Below, piece after piece: positions 56,101 to 64,000 of a DNA stretch of 64,000 nucleotides; positions within the stretch are counted from its first letter, which is position 1, and each line of letters opens with the position of its first letter. The position numbers were made by a program, and so were the translations under genes. This DNA comes from UBA1941 sp046329575. GTDB lineage: Bacteria > Bacteroidota > Bacteroidia > Chitinophagales > LD1. The notes under the pieces were generated by a model. The model worked only from the letters and a program-made list of their open reading frames with translations. It did no database searches and was not told the origin of the DNA. The stretch covers positions 1-64,000 of the forward strand of contig JAXLUJ010000013.1 in NCBI GenBank assembly GCA_046329575.1, read 5' to 3'.

Positions 56101-56839
56101 CGTCATTGTCTTCATCCTTAAATCCGAAAGTGGTTCGATTAGCTTGAAGCGAGGATGTTATGATTCCAGGGGTTACACAACCAGGACAAAAGACAACGAA
56201 ACGAAAGGCTTGTTCGTTCAATGGTATAAAACACTCTGTAACGCAAGTATTCGGCGAATGGAGTGGGTTTGGTGAAAAATATGTATGCATGTAGGCATAA
56301 GGATTAGACTTGGTTGGGTCAGAAAGAGGACAACATCCGCGAATCCAAAACTTAATTTTTGAACCGAGAAAAAAGTTAACAAAGTCGCTCATACCCGGTG
56401 CTGTAATCCCTGATTGTATTAACTCATTTTTCAAGTCGTCTAAGTCAAAAATGGCATAGGCATCGGCATTTGGATCAAATGTCGGCGCCATTGCATCTTG
56501 AAAGTTACTTGGATTCCAAACCGTATTACCTTTTTCTATCCTAGGCGATTGTCCGCAAATTAAGTTTGCTTCTAAATTATATACTATTGCAAATTTTCCC
56601 CGAGGGAAAGCGGTCTCAGTCTCGCAGAATAATTGCCCGTCGCCATTCAAGTTCTGAATTTGTGTAGCCGGAAAAGAAGCATTAATAATTTCGTTATCAT
56701 ATTCGTCGTTACTACATGATCCAACATTGCGATCTACGATTCCAAAGTTATATTGGTGCGGATACTGTTTTAATTCAAGATCAGGGGCGGTTATCCCATC
56801 TGCCATTTGAGTTGAGATTCCTTTTGATGGCAAATTCAC
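50099..56839 (-). pseudogene. giant beta-helix T9SS protein, 3' part (separated by TAG)
   Basis: This 2,246-codon frame begins at a GTG with no signal peptide. Only four sense codons and one TAG (56852-56854) separate it, in the same frame, from the preceding ORF. The N-terminal half has repeated Asn/Gln/Pro-rich DUF11-like beta domains. There is a bridging Cys-rich segment and SPRY-like WNTGAATSTITP repeat near residue 1180, then a right-handed beta-helix (about 1210-1800, N-G-I and NN-x-I rungs). A helical, coiled-coil region (about 1900-2120) precedes the C-terminal type A sorting domain (about 2160-2246). Without the 5' piece it cannot be exported. Confidence 0.75.
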
Positions 56840-56851
56840 ATTTGCCGGAAA

Positions 56852-58354
56852 CTACGGAAGCGATGTTCCTGAAGTTTCCGTAAAACTAGTTTTACTGGAA
56901 CTAAACTCTTGAAAAGTGTAACAAGCCAAATCGTACCTTCCCTTTACTTCAAAATGATTAAAAACATAATTGTAAAGTGATTGCGGCCATTTATTGTTAG
57001 TGGTAACAAGATTTGCTGGACATACTCTGGTTGTTTTAAACTGCAAAATGAAAAGATCATCTGCTGCTAAATCCCCTAAGCCTTTATAGTAGGCCTTTAA
57101 TCGTCCATTAGCATCATTCACTGAATACGGACTATTTTTATGTCCAATAGATTGGATATCGAAGGCAGCCGGAAACAAATATGAACTTATTGGATTTAAA
57201 TCGCCATCTACTTTTTGCACTTCAATATCAGTCACATCTAAATAATCTAATTGGGGAAACAGATCATAAATTTGGATATATGCATTCTTGACTGCACATG
57301 TATTTTGAATAAGAAATTTCCAGTTTTGTGAGGCACCGATACAAGAATTATCCCATGCCTCATTGTCCGCAGGTAGTATCCTGCTTACTGTCATTGCTTT
57401 AGGATCAACAGGATTTGTGAAGGTAAAAGAACAATTTGGTTCAAAAATACATGATGAATTCGACTCACATGTCCATGCCGCTGTAACACTTACCTGACAT
57501 GGTGCATTTAAGCACGTGGGCGTGATTGAGGTTAAACCCTGGTGTTTTAAAGAAAATACAAAATTAATTTCTTCGTGAGGCGGAATTGGAGTATTAGCAA
57601 ACGACCTGGAAAAAGTGTAACGGCCTGTGATAACTGGATCCGGAACCAAAGTGACATTAATAGGTTGATTGCTAATTGATGAAGGCAAAATAATTTTTGC
57701 AGAGGACATTACCTGAAAATTATCCGGACAGTGTATATCCAGCGTAACTGTAACATTGCCCTTGAACTCGCTATCTCCTGTATTCTGGAATATGGATTTA
57801 AGATCACTTAGTTGTCCCGGTACATAGTTCTGATTTGCAGTGGAGTTACAAGTAAGTATTGGATAATGCATAGCAGAATTTATCGTCAATCCACTTGATA
57901 ATACAGTAATGTTTTGTTGAAAAGCCGGCGCAGTAACCGAATTGTTAGGAATCAATCCACATTTTGGATGTACCTTAAAAGGTAAAATTAATACTTCTCC
58001 TGCTGCAAATGACTGGCTCGAAGTGTATGTGATTTCATAACCAGTTCCGGAACTATTTGGTGCTAAGCTGAAATCAGGCGGCATCACTGTCAGAGTATAA
58101 AGTCCGGTAGAAATGCTCGAATTATTTTTCTTTAAAGAATAACCAATTACCAAGTTTGTATTAGCACTAAAGGCGGAATTGAACTTAATTTCAATGGAAA
58201 CATCATTATCTGTACATGCTTTTAAGTCAATAGTTTGGGTAAGATTTGTTAGTGTTACCGATTGTGAAAACATTATCGCCGGAATACCAACGAAAAAAAT
58301 GATCCATAATAACTTTCTGATTCCTACGAGAGGACACACGGATTTGCTGTTCAT
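56852..58354 (-). pseudogene. giant T9SS protein, 5' part with signal peptide (ends at in-frame TAG)
   Basis: This 500-residue secreted protein has a signal peptide (hydrophobic segment near residues 14-30, ending FSQ) and three to four beta-sandwich domains of DUF11/conserved-repeat type. It ends abruptly with no sorting domain at TAG 56852-56854. Reading through the TAG continues in the same frame for four codons into the GTG of the 2,246-codon ORF, giving one 2,752-codon frame with signal at the start and sorting domain at the end. TAG is used as a true stop by other genes here, so this is not whole-genome recoding. Confidence 0.75.
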
Positions 58355-58504
58355 AAAGTGAGTTTTAGATGTTATTAACCACTAAAACAGAAAAACAGTA
58401 ATCCCCTAAAAAGCTAAAACATTATTCCTGAAAATTGAAGAGGGTTGCGGTTATAGTGTTTTTGTGATTGCGTTTTGGTTTCTTCGAATTTAGTACTTTT
58501 TTAT

Positions 58505-59293
58505 TCACGGCAAATCATTCACATCAAATTTGAAATACGGATTTTCAAAATGAAGATCTTTATAATGTATCAGTTTCCATTCGCCATTATGATATTCCAG
58601 CGCCGTCATATTTTCTACCCAATCCCCGGAATTCATATAAGTAACCGTTCCCTTTTCGGTTTGAATTTCCTTTATGCAGGGTAAATGAATATGCCCGTTA
58701 ATCACACAATCGTAACCATTGTCAATCGCTATCTCGGCCGCCGTCAATTCATAGTTACCAAACTTTTTCACCCCTCGCTTCGTAGCATCCTTAATGGCCT
58801 TGGTGAAGTTTACATGTTCTTTCCCCAACAAAACTCTGATGAAGTTCACCAACTTGTTGGCCAATATCAGCAGTTCGTAGCCGGTGTTACCCAATTTCGC
58901 CAGCCATCGGGAACCGCGCATGCTCACATCAAAAATATCGCCGTGAAAAAACCAATGGCGCTTGCCGTCCAGTTCCAGAATCAGTTTATCTTCCAACTGC
59001 AAGTTCCCCAAATTCATGCCGCTGTATCGGCGCAACAACTCATCGTGATTGCCGGTGAGATAATACACCTGAACGCCTTCGCTCAAAAATTTGAAAATGC
59101 GCTGTAATACCTTAGTGTGCGATTTTGGAAAATAGTACGACCGGAATTGCCAAATGTCAATCAAATCGCCATTAATCACCAATATTTCAGGCTGTATCGA
59201 CTTCAGGTACTTGTTTAACTCCTTCGCCCTGCAGCCTAAAAAGCCCAGATGCACATCTGAGATCACACAAACTTTAACTGCGCGCTTTGCCAT
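58505..59293 (-). CDS. LpxH-like UDP-2,3-diacylglucosamine diphosphatase
   Basis: This 262-residue calcineurin-like phosphoesterase has the di-metal motifs SDVHLG (residues 12-17), NGDLID near 41, GNHDE near 81, HGDIF near 115 and GHIHLP near 198. This set matches the LpxH/LpxH2 family, which hydrolyses UDP-2,3-diacylglucosamine in lipid A synthesis at the inner membrane. Other phosphoesterase activity cannot be excluded by sequence. It is monocistronic and divergent from metH. Confidence 0.85.
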   Translation of the reverse strand: MAKRAVKVCVISDVHLGFLGCRAKELNKYLKSIQPEILVINGDLIDIWQFRSYYFPKSHTKVLQRIFKFLSEGVQVYYLTGNHDELLRRYSGMNLGNLQLEDKLILELDGKRHWFFHGDIFDVSMRGSRWLAKLGNTGYELLILANKLVNFIRVLLGKEHVNFTKAIKDATKRGVKKFGNYELTAAEIAIDNGYDCVINGHIHLPCIKEIQTEKGTVTYMNSGDWVENMTALEYHNGEWKLIHYKDLHFENPYFKFDVNDLP

Positions 59294-59403
59294 AGCTCGA
59301 AAATTAGAAATTATTCTGCGCTTGAAAACCTTGTTGTAAGGTTTAAACTAAAAATAACGTAGTGGTAATGCGGTGCCAATTTCGTTTTTAAAGAAGTCCG
59401 CCT

Positions 59404-59411
59404 TATATTCG
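59404..59411 (+). promoter_or_regulatory. -7 element upstream of metH riboswitch
   Basis: TATATTCG matches TAnnTTTG at seven of eight bases (C in place of T at the seventh). The predicted start near 59418 would put the SAM-I aptamer at the very 5' end of the transcript. Confidence 0.4.
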
Positions 59412-59430
59412 CGGCGCTCTTTAATTACAG

Positions 59431-59526
59431 TTTATCAAGAAAGGCGGAGGGACAGGCCCTATGATGCCTTAGCAACCGGTGGAACTCCATGTGGTGCTAA
59501 TTCCTGCCCCAAAGGGGAAAGATAAG
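59431..59526 (+). promoter_or_regulatory. SAM-I (S-box) riboswitch
   Basis: The region has the SAM-I signature: P1 TTTATC (59431-59436) with GATAAG (59521-59526), the GGAGGGA core (59446-59452), the GCAACC internal-loop word (59472-59477), the P4 hairpin CCCC-AAA-GGGG and the closing GAAAGATAAG. It binds S-adenosylmethionine and precedes metH, the expected target in Bacteroidota. All core elements are present. Confidence 0.93.
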
Positions 59527-59585
59527 GTGATCGTACATTACTCTTATCGGATTTTTTTGTAAGCTGTAAAAAGGCACAAACTCTA

Positions 59586-62500
59586 ATGTATATGTTGAAA
59601 GAAGCGATTCAAAAGAAAATTCTGGTGCTCGACGGCGCTATGGGAACCATGATCCAGCGTCACCAACTTACCGAAAATGATTTCCGCGGCAGCCGTTTCG
59701 CCGGTCATGGTCATGACCTGAAAGGCAATAACGACCTGCTTTCCATCACAAGACCTGATATTATTAAAGATATTCATCGCCAATATTTTGAAGCCGGTGC
59801 CGACATTGTGGAAACCAATACTTTTTCTTCAACCTGGATTGCTCAGGCCGATTATAAATTAGAATCGCTGGCTTATGAACTAAATTACGAATCGGCTAAG
59901 ATTGCAAAGGAAGTGGCCGCTGAATTCAACCAAAAAACTCCCGGCCAACCGCGCTTTGTAGCCGGCGCTTTGGGTCCCACAAACCGAACGGCTTCCATTT
60001 CGCCTGATGTCAACAATCCGGGTTTCCGCGCTATAACCTTCGATCAACTTGTAGATGCCTATGCCGAACAAACACGCGGCCTGATTGACGGCGGTTGCGA
60101 TCTGCTTTTGGTAGAAACCGTTTTTGATACGCTGAATTGCAAGGCGGCACTTTTTGCTATTAAGAAGGTGCAATTAGAGAAAGGCACGGATGTTCCGGTT
60201 TCTGTTTCAGGAACCATTACCGATGCCAGCGGAAGAACACTAAGCGGTCAAACAACTGAAGCCTTCTGGATTTCTACCAAACATGCCGGATTGTTTTCCA
60301 TAGGCCTGAACTGCGCTCTGGGCGCGAAAGACATGCGCCCGTATCTGGAAACACTGGCCGGCATATCCGATTGTTATGTGAGTGTATATCCAAACGCGGG
60401 TTTGCCCAACGCCTTTGGCGGTTACGATGAAACGCCACAAATGATGGCTGCTGCCGTGGAAGAATTTTTAAAAAGTGGCTGGGTGAATATTCTGGGCGGC
60501 TGTTGCGGCACCACACCCGACCACATCCGCGAATTTGCCGCGGTGGCCAAAAAATATCAGCCGCGACAAAAACCAAAACGCATCCCATTCCTTCAATTGA
60601 GCGGATTGGAACCGGTAACGCTTACGCCTGAAAGTAATTTTATGAACGTGGGCGAACGCACCAACGTAACCGGCTCCGCAAAATTTCTCAAACTCATTAA
60701 AGAATCGAAGTTTGAAGAAGCGCTGAGCGTAGCCCGCGAACAAGTGGAAGGCGGCGCACAAGTAATTGACATAAACATGGACGAAGGCATGCTGGACGGT
60801 GTGGCTTCAATGAAAACATTTTTGAATCTGGTAGCAGCCGAACCCGACATCGCACGCGTTCCGGTGATGATTGATTCTTCCAAATTCGAAATTATTGAAG
60901 AAGGCTTGAAATGCTTACAGGGCCGTGGTATTGTAAATTCTATTTCCCTGAAAAACGGGGAAGAAGAATTCATCAGGCAAGCTTCGTTAATCAATCAGTA
61001 TGGCGCAGCAGTAATTGTAATGGCTTTTGACGAAAAAGGTCAGGCCGATTCGTACGAAAGAAGAATTGAAATCTGCGAACGATCGTATAAAATCCTCACT
61101 CAAAAAGTAGGCTTTCCTGCTGAGGACATCATTTTCGACCCGAATATTTTCCCGGTGGCCACCGGCATGGAAGAGCATCGCCAGAATGCGGTAGATTTTT
61201 TCCGCGCTACCAAATGGATTCGTGAAAATTTACCGCATGCGCACATCAGCGGCGGCGTGAGCAATGTGAGCTTTTCGTTCCGCGGAAACAATCCCGTACG
61301 CGAAGCCATGCACGCTGCATTCCTGTATCACGCCATTCAAAATGGCATGGATATGGGCATCGTTAATCCCTCGATGCTGGAAGTGTATGATGATATACCG
61401 AAAGAATTATTGGAACGCGTGGAAGATGTGTTGCTGGATCGCCGCGATGATGCTACCGAGCGTTTGTTAGCATTTGCCGAAACGGTGAAGAAGAAAGACA
61501 AAGCTGATGACACTCAGGAATTAGCCTGGCGCCAAACTTCAGTGGAAGAACGATTGGCGCATGCGCTGGTAAAAGGCATTGTGGACTTCATTGATGCCGA
61601 TACCGAAGAAGCCCGGGTGAAATACGGTAAACCACTTCAGGTAATTGAAGGGCCACTGATGGCAGGTATGAACATTGTGGGCGATTTGTTCGGTCAGGGA
61701 AAAATGTTTCTGCCGCAAGTAGTGAAAAGTGCACGGGTAATGAAGAAATCGGTAGCGTATCTGCAACCTTTTCTGGAAGAAGAAAAAACTTCGGCTACCT
61801 CGAATTCAGCAGGAAGAATTTTATTGGCCACGGTAAAAGGCGATGTTCACGACATTGGAAAGAACATCGTGGCTGTGGTGCTGGCCTGCAATAATTTTGA
61901 AATCGTGGATATGGGCGTGATGGTCCCGGCCGATAAAATTCTGGAACGTGCTAAAGAAGTGAACGCCGATATTATTGGCCTGAGCGGACTCATTACGCCA
62001 TCACTGGATGAAATGGTGCATGTGGCCAAAGAAATGGAACGCCTGAACATGAAGCAGCCTTTATTGATTGGCGGGGCCACCACTTCGAAAATTCATACCG
62101 CAGTGAAAATCGCACCCGTGCTTTCTTCGCCGGTTGTGCATGTACTGGATGCGTCTAAAGGCGTTACCGTGGCTTCACAATTGCTAAGCAAAACCGATGC
62201 GGAAAATTTTAAGAAAGAAGTTAAAGCAGAATACGAAGAAATCAACAGGCAGTTTCTGAGCAAACAGAATAAAGTGAACTATGTTTCGCTGGAAACGGCG
62301 CGCAACAATCGCTTTCAATTGGCGGCGCCGGCTGCAACGCCCGCTGCTAAAGGCATTCAGGTGTTTGCCGATTATCCGATAGCAGAAATTGCCGCCTTCA
62401 TCGATTGGTCGCCTTTCTTTTCTACCTGGGAAATGAACGGCACCTTCCCTAAGATTTTGGAAAGTGAAAAATATGGTTCGGAAGCCAAAAAATTGTACGC

Positions 62501-63209
62501 TGATGCGCAGGCCATGTTGCAAAAAATAATCACCGAAAAGTGGTTAACTGCAAAAGCGGTGATTGGTATTCACGAAGCCAAAAAGAAAAATGAAACCGTT
62601 ACGCTGAAGGGCGTCGATTTCCATTTTCTGCGGCAGCAGGCTGAGAAACCTAAAGGCCAGGCTAACTACTCACTTGCCGATTTTATTGCGGAAGAAAACG
62701 ATCATTTAGGAACGTTTGCGGTTACAGCAGGAATTGGCATTGAAAAGAAATTGGAAGAATTTGAAAAACAGCACGACGATTATTCTTCCATCATGCTGAA
62801 AGCACTTGCCGACCGGCTGGCAGAAGCGTTCGCCGAACTAATGCACAAACGTATTCGTACCGAAATATGGGGATATGCCAAAGAAGAAAATCTCGACAAT
62901 GAATCACTGATTCGTGAGGCCTATCAGGGCATTCGTCCCGCACCCGGTTATGCCGCCTGTCCTGACCATACTGAAAAACCATCTATCTGGAAATTGCTGG
63001 ACGTGGAGAAAAACACAGGAATTAAACTTACGGATAGTTATGCCATGTATCCAACAGCTTCCGTTTGCGGTTGGTATTTTGCGAATGCAGAAGCTCGTTA
63101 TTTTGGTGTGGGAAAAATCGAAAAGGATCAGGTTGCGGAATTAGCCAAAGCGAAAAAACTTCCGGTGGAAGTAATGGAGCGCTGGCTGGGCCCTAACCTT
63201 GGCTACTGA
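59586..63209 (+). CDS. metH: cobalamin-dependent methionine synthase
   Basis: This 1,207-residue enzyme transfers a methyl group from 5-methyltetrahydrofolate to homocysteine. Domains in order: homocysteine-binding (about 1-330, zinc cysteines in GGCCGTTPDHI near 307), pterin-binding (about 345-620), cobalamin cap and B12-binding (about 640-885), and activation domain (about 900-1207). The B12 domain has the lower-ligand motif DVHDIGKN near residue 757. A second ATG at codon 3 (59592) is an equally good start. It is controlled by the upstream SAM-I riboswitch. All domains are complete. Confidence 0.97.
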   Translation: MYMLKEAIQKKILVLDGAMGTMIQRHQLTENDFRGSRFAGHGHDLKGNNDLLSITRPDIIKDIHRQYFEAGADIVETNTFSSTWIAQADYKLESLAYELNYESAKIAKEVAAEFNQKTPGQPRFVAGALGPTNRTASISPDVNNPGFRAITFDQLVDAYAEQTRGLIDGGCDLLLVETVFDTLNCKAALFAIKKVQLEKGTDVPVSVSGTITDASGRTLSGQTTEAFWISTKHAGLFSIGLNCALGAKDMRPYLETLAGISDCYVSVYPNAGLPNAFGGYDETPQMMAAAVEEFLKSGWVNILGGCCGTTPDHIREFAAVAKKYQPRQKPKRIPFLQLSGLEPVTLTPESNFMNVGERTNVTGSAKFLKLIKESKFEEALSVAREQVEGGAQVIDINMDEGMLDGVASMKTFLNLVAAEPDIARVPVMIDSSKFEIIEEGLKCLQGRGIVNSISLKNGEEEFIRQASLINQYGAAVIVMAFDEKGQADSYERRIEICERSYKILTQKVGFPAEDIIFDPNIFPVATGMEEHRQNAVDFFRATKWIRENLPHAHISGGVSNVSFSFRGNNPVREAMHAAFLYHAIQNGMDMGIVNPSMLEVYDDIPKELLERVEDVLLDRRDDATERLLAFAETVKKKDKADDTQELAWRQTSVEERLAHALVKGIVDFIDADTEEARVKYGKPLQVIEGPLMAGMNIVGDLFGQGKMFLPQVVKSARVMKKSVAYLQPFLEEEKTSATSNSAGRILLATVKGDVHDIGKNIVAVVLACNNFEIVDMGVMVPADKILERAKEVNADIIGLSGLITPSLDEMVHVAKEMERLNMKQPLLIGGATTSKIHTAVKIAPVLSSPVVHVLDASKGVTVASQLLSKTDAENFKKEVKAEYEEINRQFLSKQNKVNYVSLETARNNRFQLAAPAATPAAKGIQVFADYPIAEIAAFIDWSPFFSTWEMNGTFPKILESEKYGSEAKKLYADAQAMLQKIITEKWLTAKAVIGIHEAKKKNETVTLKGVDFHFLRQQAEKPKGQANYSLADFIAEENDHLGTFAVTAGIGIEKKLEEFEKQHDDYSSIMLKALADRLAEAFAELMHKRIRTEIWGYAKEENLDNESLIREAYQGIRPAPGYAACPDHTEKPSIWKLLDVEKNTGIKLTDSYAMYPTASVCGWYFANAEARYFGVGKIEKDQVAELAKAKKLPVEVMERWLGPNLGY

Positions 63210-63524
63210 TCAGGGTTTCACCACAATGGTTTGGGTAACGTTACTGCTCTTGCCGCCGTTCAGCACCAGCAACAGCACATCGTAATTACCGGCTGAATCG
63301 TAAACCGTTTCCGGCCGTCCTTCGTTGCTAATTTCGCCATTGCCAAAGTCCCATTTATACACCTTGGCGCTGTTACTGCAAGAACCGTCAAATTGCACGG
63401 CCTTCCCTACCCTAATGCTATCGGCAGGAGTGGTAACTTTAAAACATGCAGCAGGTTGGGTGCCGCATGCGTTCAATCCAAAAAGAAAGGCCGCTATGGC
63501 CAATACCACAAAGAGTGATTTCAT
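63210..63524 (-). CDS. PKD-domain lipoprotein
   Basis: This lipoprotein of about 104 residues starts at ATG 63522-63524, one base after the tyrS stop; a TTG further up is less likely. It has a lipobox cysteine (LNAC) and a single PKD domain (about residues 30-104, YKWDFGNGE). It has no catalytic motif and may be a surface adhesion or carbohydrate-contact module. Its stop abuts the metH stop: the two convergent stops together form the palindrome TGATCA. It is probably co-transcribed with tyrS. Confidence 0.8.
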   Translation of the reverse strand: MKSLFVVLAIAAFLFGLNACGTQPAACFKVTTPADSIRVGKAVQFDGSCSNSAKVYKWDFGNGEISNEGRPETVYDSAGNYDVLLLVLNGGKSSNVTQTIVVKP

Positions 63525-63525
63525 T

Positions 63526-64000
63526 TTATTCAATTATCAGTAAGTAATAGTTCTTTTTGCCTTTCTGCACCAGCAAACAATTTCCAAATAACAAATCAGC
63601 AGCAGCAAGTTTTTTATCGGCTCCAATCTTTACCTTATTGATGCTTACGCCATTTCCTTGAATCATTTTGCGTGCTTCGCCTTTTGATGGGAAAACGGCT
63701 GATTTTTCGGCCAGTAAAGCAATTACATCGGCTGTTTCAAAATCGCTTTTTGAAATTCGAAAGGTAACGTTGGCATCAAAAGCATCTTCCAATTCTGAAG
63801 AAGAAAGTTTTAGCAACTCCTCTATTCCTGCCGATCCGAACAGAATATCAGTAGTGTCTTTGGCTTTCTGTAAAGCTTCAGGAGAATGCACCCTGGCGGT
63901 AAGCTCATCTGCCAAGGCTTTTTGAAGAATTCGCAAGTGCGGTGCTTCACGATGTTGCGCCTCTAGTTGTTCTAACGCTTCTTTTTCTTGTAAACTGAAA
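63526..64000 (-). CDS. tyrS: tyrosyl-tRNA synthetase, C-terminal part (runs off right edge)
   Basis: Only the last 158 codons lie in the window. They contain the end of the anticodon-binding helical domain and the C-terminal S4-like RNA-binding domain (KSDFETADVIALLAEKS, RKMIQGNGVSINKVKIG), as in bacterial TyrRS. The catalytic Rossmann domain lies beyond base 64000. The frame stays open to the edge without a stop. The PKD lipoprotein gene starts one base after its stop. Confidence 0.9.
   Translation of the reverse strand, partial: FSLQEKEALEQLEAQHREAPHLRILQKALADELTARVHSPEALQKAKDTTDILFGSAGIEELLKLSSSELEDAFDANVTFRISKSDFETADVIALLAEKSAVFPSKGEARKMIQGNGVSINKVKIGADKKLAAADLLFGNCLLVQKGKKNYYLLIIE

Noticed and set aside
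56852..56854. Genome-wide reassignment of TAG to an amino acid
   Set aside because: TAG ends other intact genes here (dinB, leucine dehydrogenase) at the expected length, so it remains a stop.
1..64000. tRNA, rRNA, transposase, integrase or phage genes
   Set aside because: Scanned by eye for cloverleaf arms, rRNA-like sequence and integrase or DDE motifs; none could be supported.

Overview
The window is chromosomal DNA from a Bacteroidota bacterium, most likely a Chitinophagales/Sphingobacteriales-type environmental lineage. The evidence is several proteins ending in type IX secretion (T9SS) type A sorting domains, a PorP/SprF-like and a PorE-like T9SS outer-membrane pair, a Bacteroidota-style LptD, DUF3276 (PUR) and DUF3467 proteins, and many matches to the TAnnTTTG -7 promoter element. 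No rRNA, tRNA, transposase, integrase, phage gene or CRISPR array was seen. It looks like ordinary chromosome with two accessory-like zones.

Region 0-8.7 kb holds a clade II (Sec-type) nitrous oxide reductase cluster on the minus strand: lipoprotein cytochrome c, nosZ, a membrane protein, nosL, nosD, nosF, nosY and a small unknown ORF. It starts from a promoter with a nearby FNR-like box. Upstream, and also on minus, is an NO-stress operon: small lipoprotein, RIC/ScdA di-iron repair protein, Rrf2 (NsrR-like) regulator. Together they suggest N2O respiration with nitrosative-stress control. Next come a FAS1 lipoprotein, a secreted unknown, the PorE/PorP pair, a VOC protein, a secreted PI-PLC-like lipoprotein and an epimerase-glycosyltransferase fusion (8.7-17.8 kb). 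Two 98-bp arrays of a 7-bp repeat lie in this stretch.

Region 17.9-36.2 kb is mostly housekeeping: a small T9SS cargo protein, leucine dehydrogenase-nusB-pyrR-pyrB, an ABC exporter, PUR protein, S4/Hsp15, a cytosolic TPR histidine kinase, DUF3467, a flavodoxin-like protein, zinc-ribbon coiled-coil, Nif3, Gfo/Idh/MocA oxidoreductase, and divergent N-acetylmuramoyl-L-alanine amidase and lptD. Region 36.2-46.3 kb has a DNA ligase D locus split by a one-base frame change, a 1,767-residue PKD-rich T9SS cargo protein, DNA polymerase IV, and a divergent XRE-S24 (LexA-like) regulator.

Region 46.3-58.4 kb is a minus-strand block made almost entirely of secreted proteins. It has a short secreted protein, two near-identical tandem T9SS cargo genes, and a giant 2,752-codon frame broken by one in-frame TAG. 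The 5' part of that frame carries the signal peptide and the 3' part carries the beta-helix and sorting domain. The right end has an LpxH-like phosphoesterase, metH behind a SAM-I riboswitch, a PKD lipoprotein, and the 3' end of tyrS running off the edge.

The strongest items for a second look are the amber-split giant adhesin-like protein, the homopolymer-split ligD, the mosaic tandem duplication, the paired heptad arrays, the overlapping divergent amidase/lptD promoters, and the odd pairing options downstream of the SAM riboswitch.
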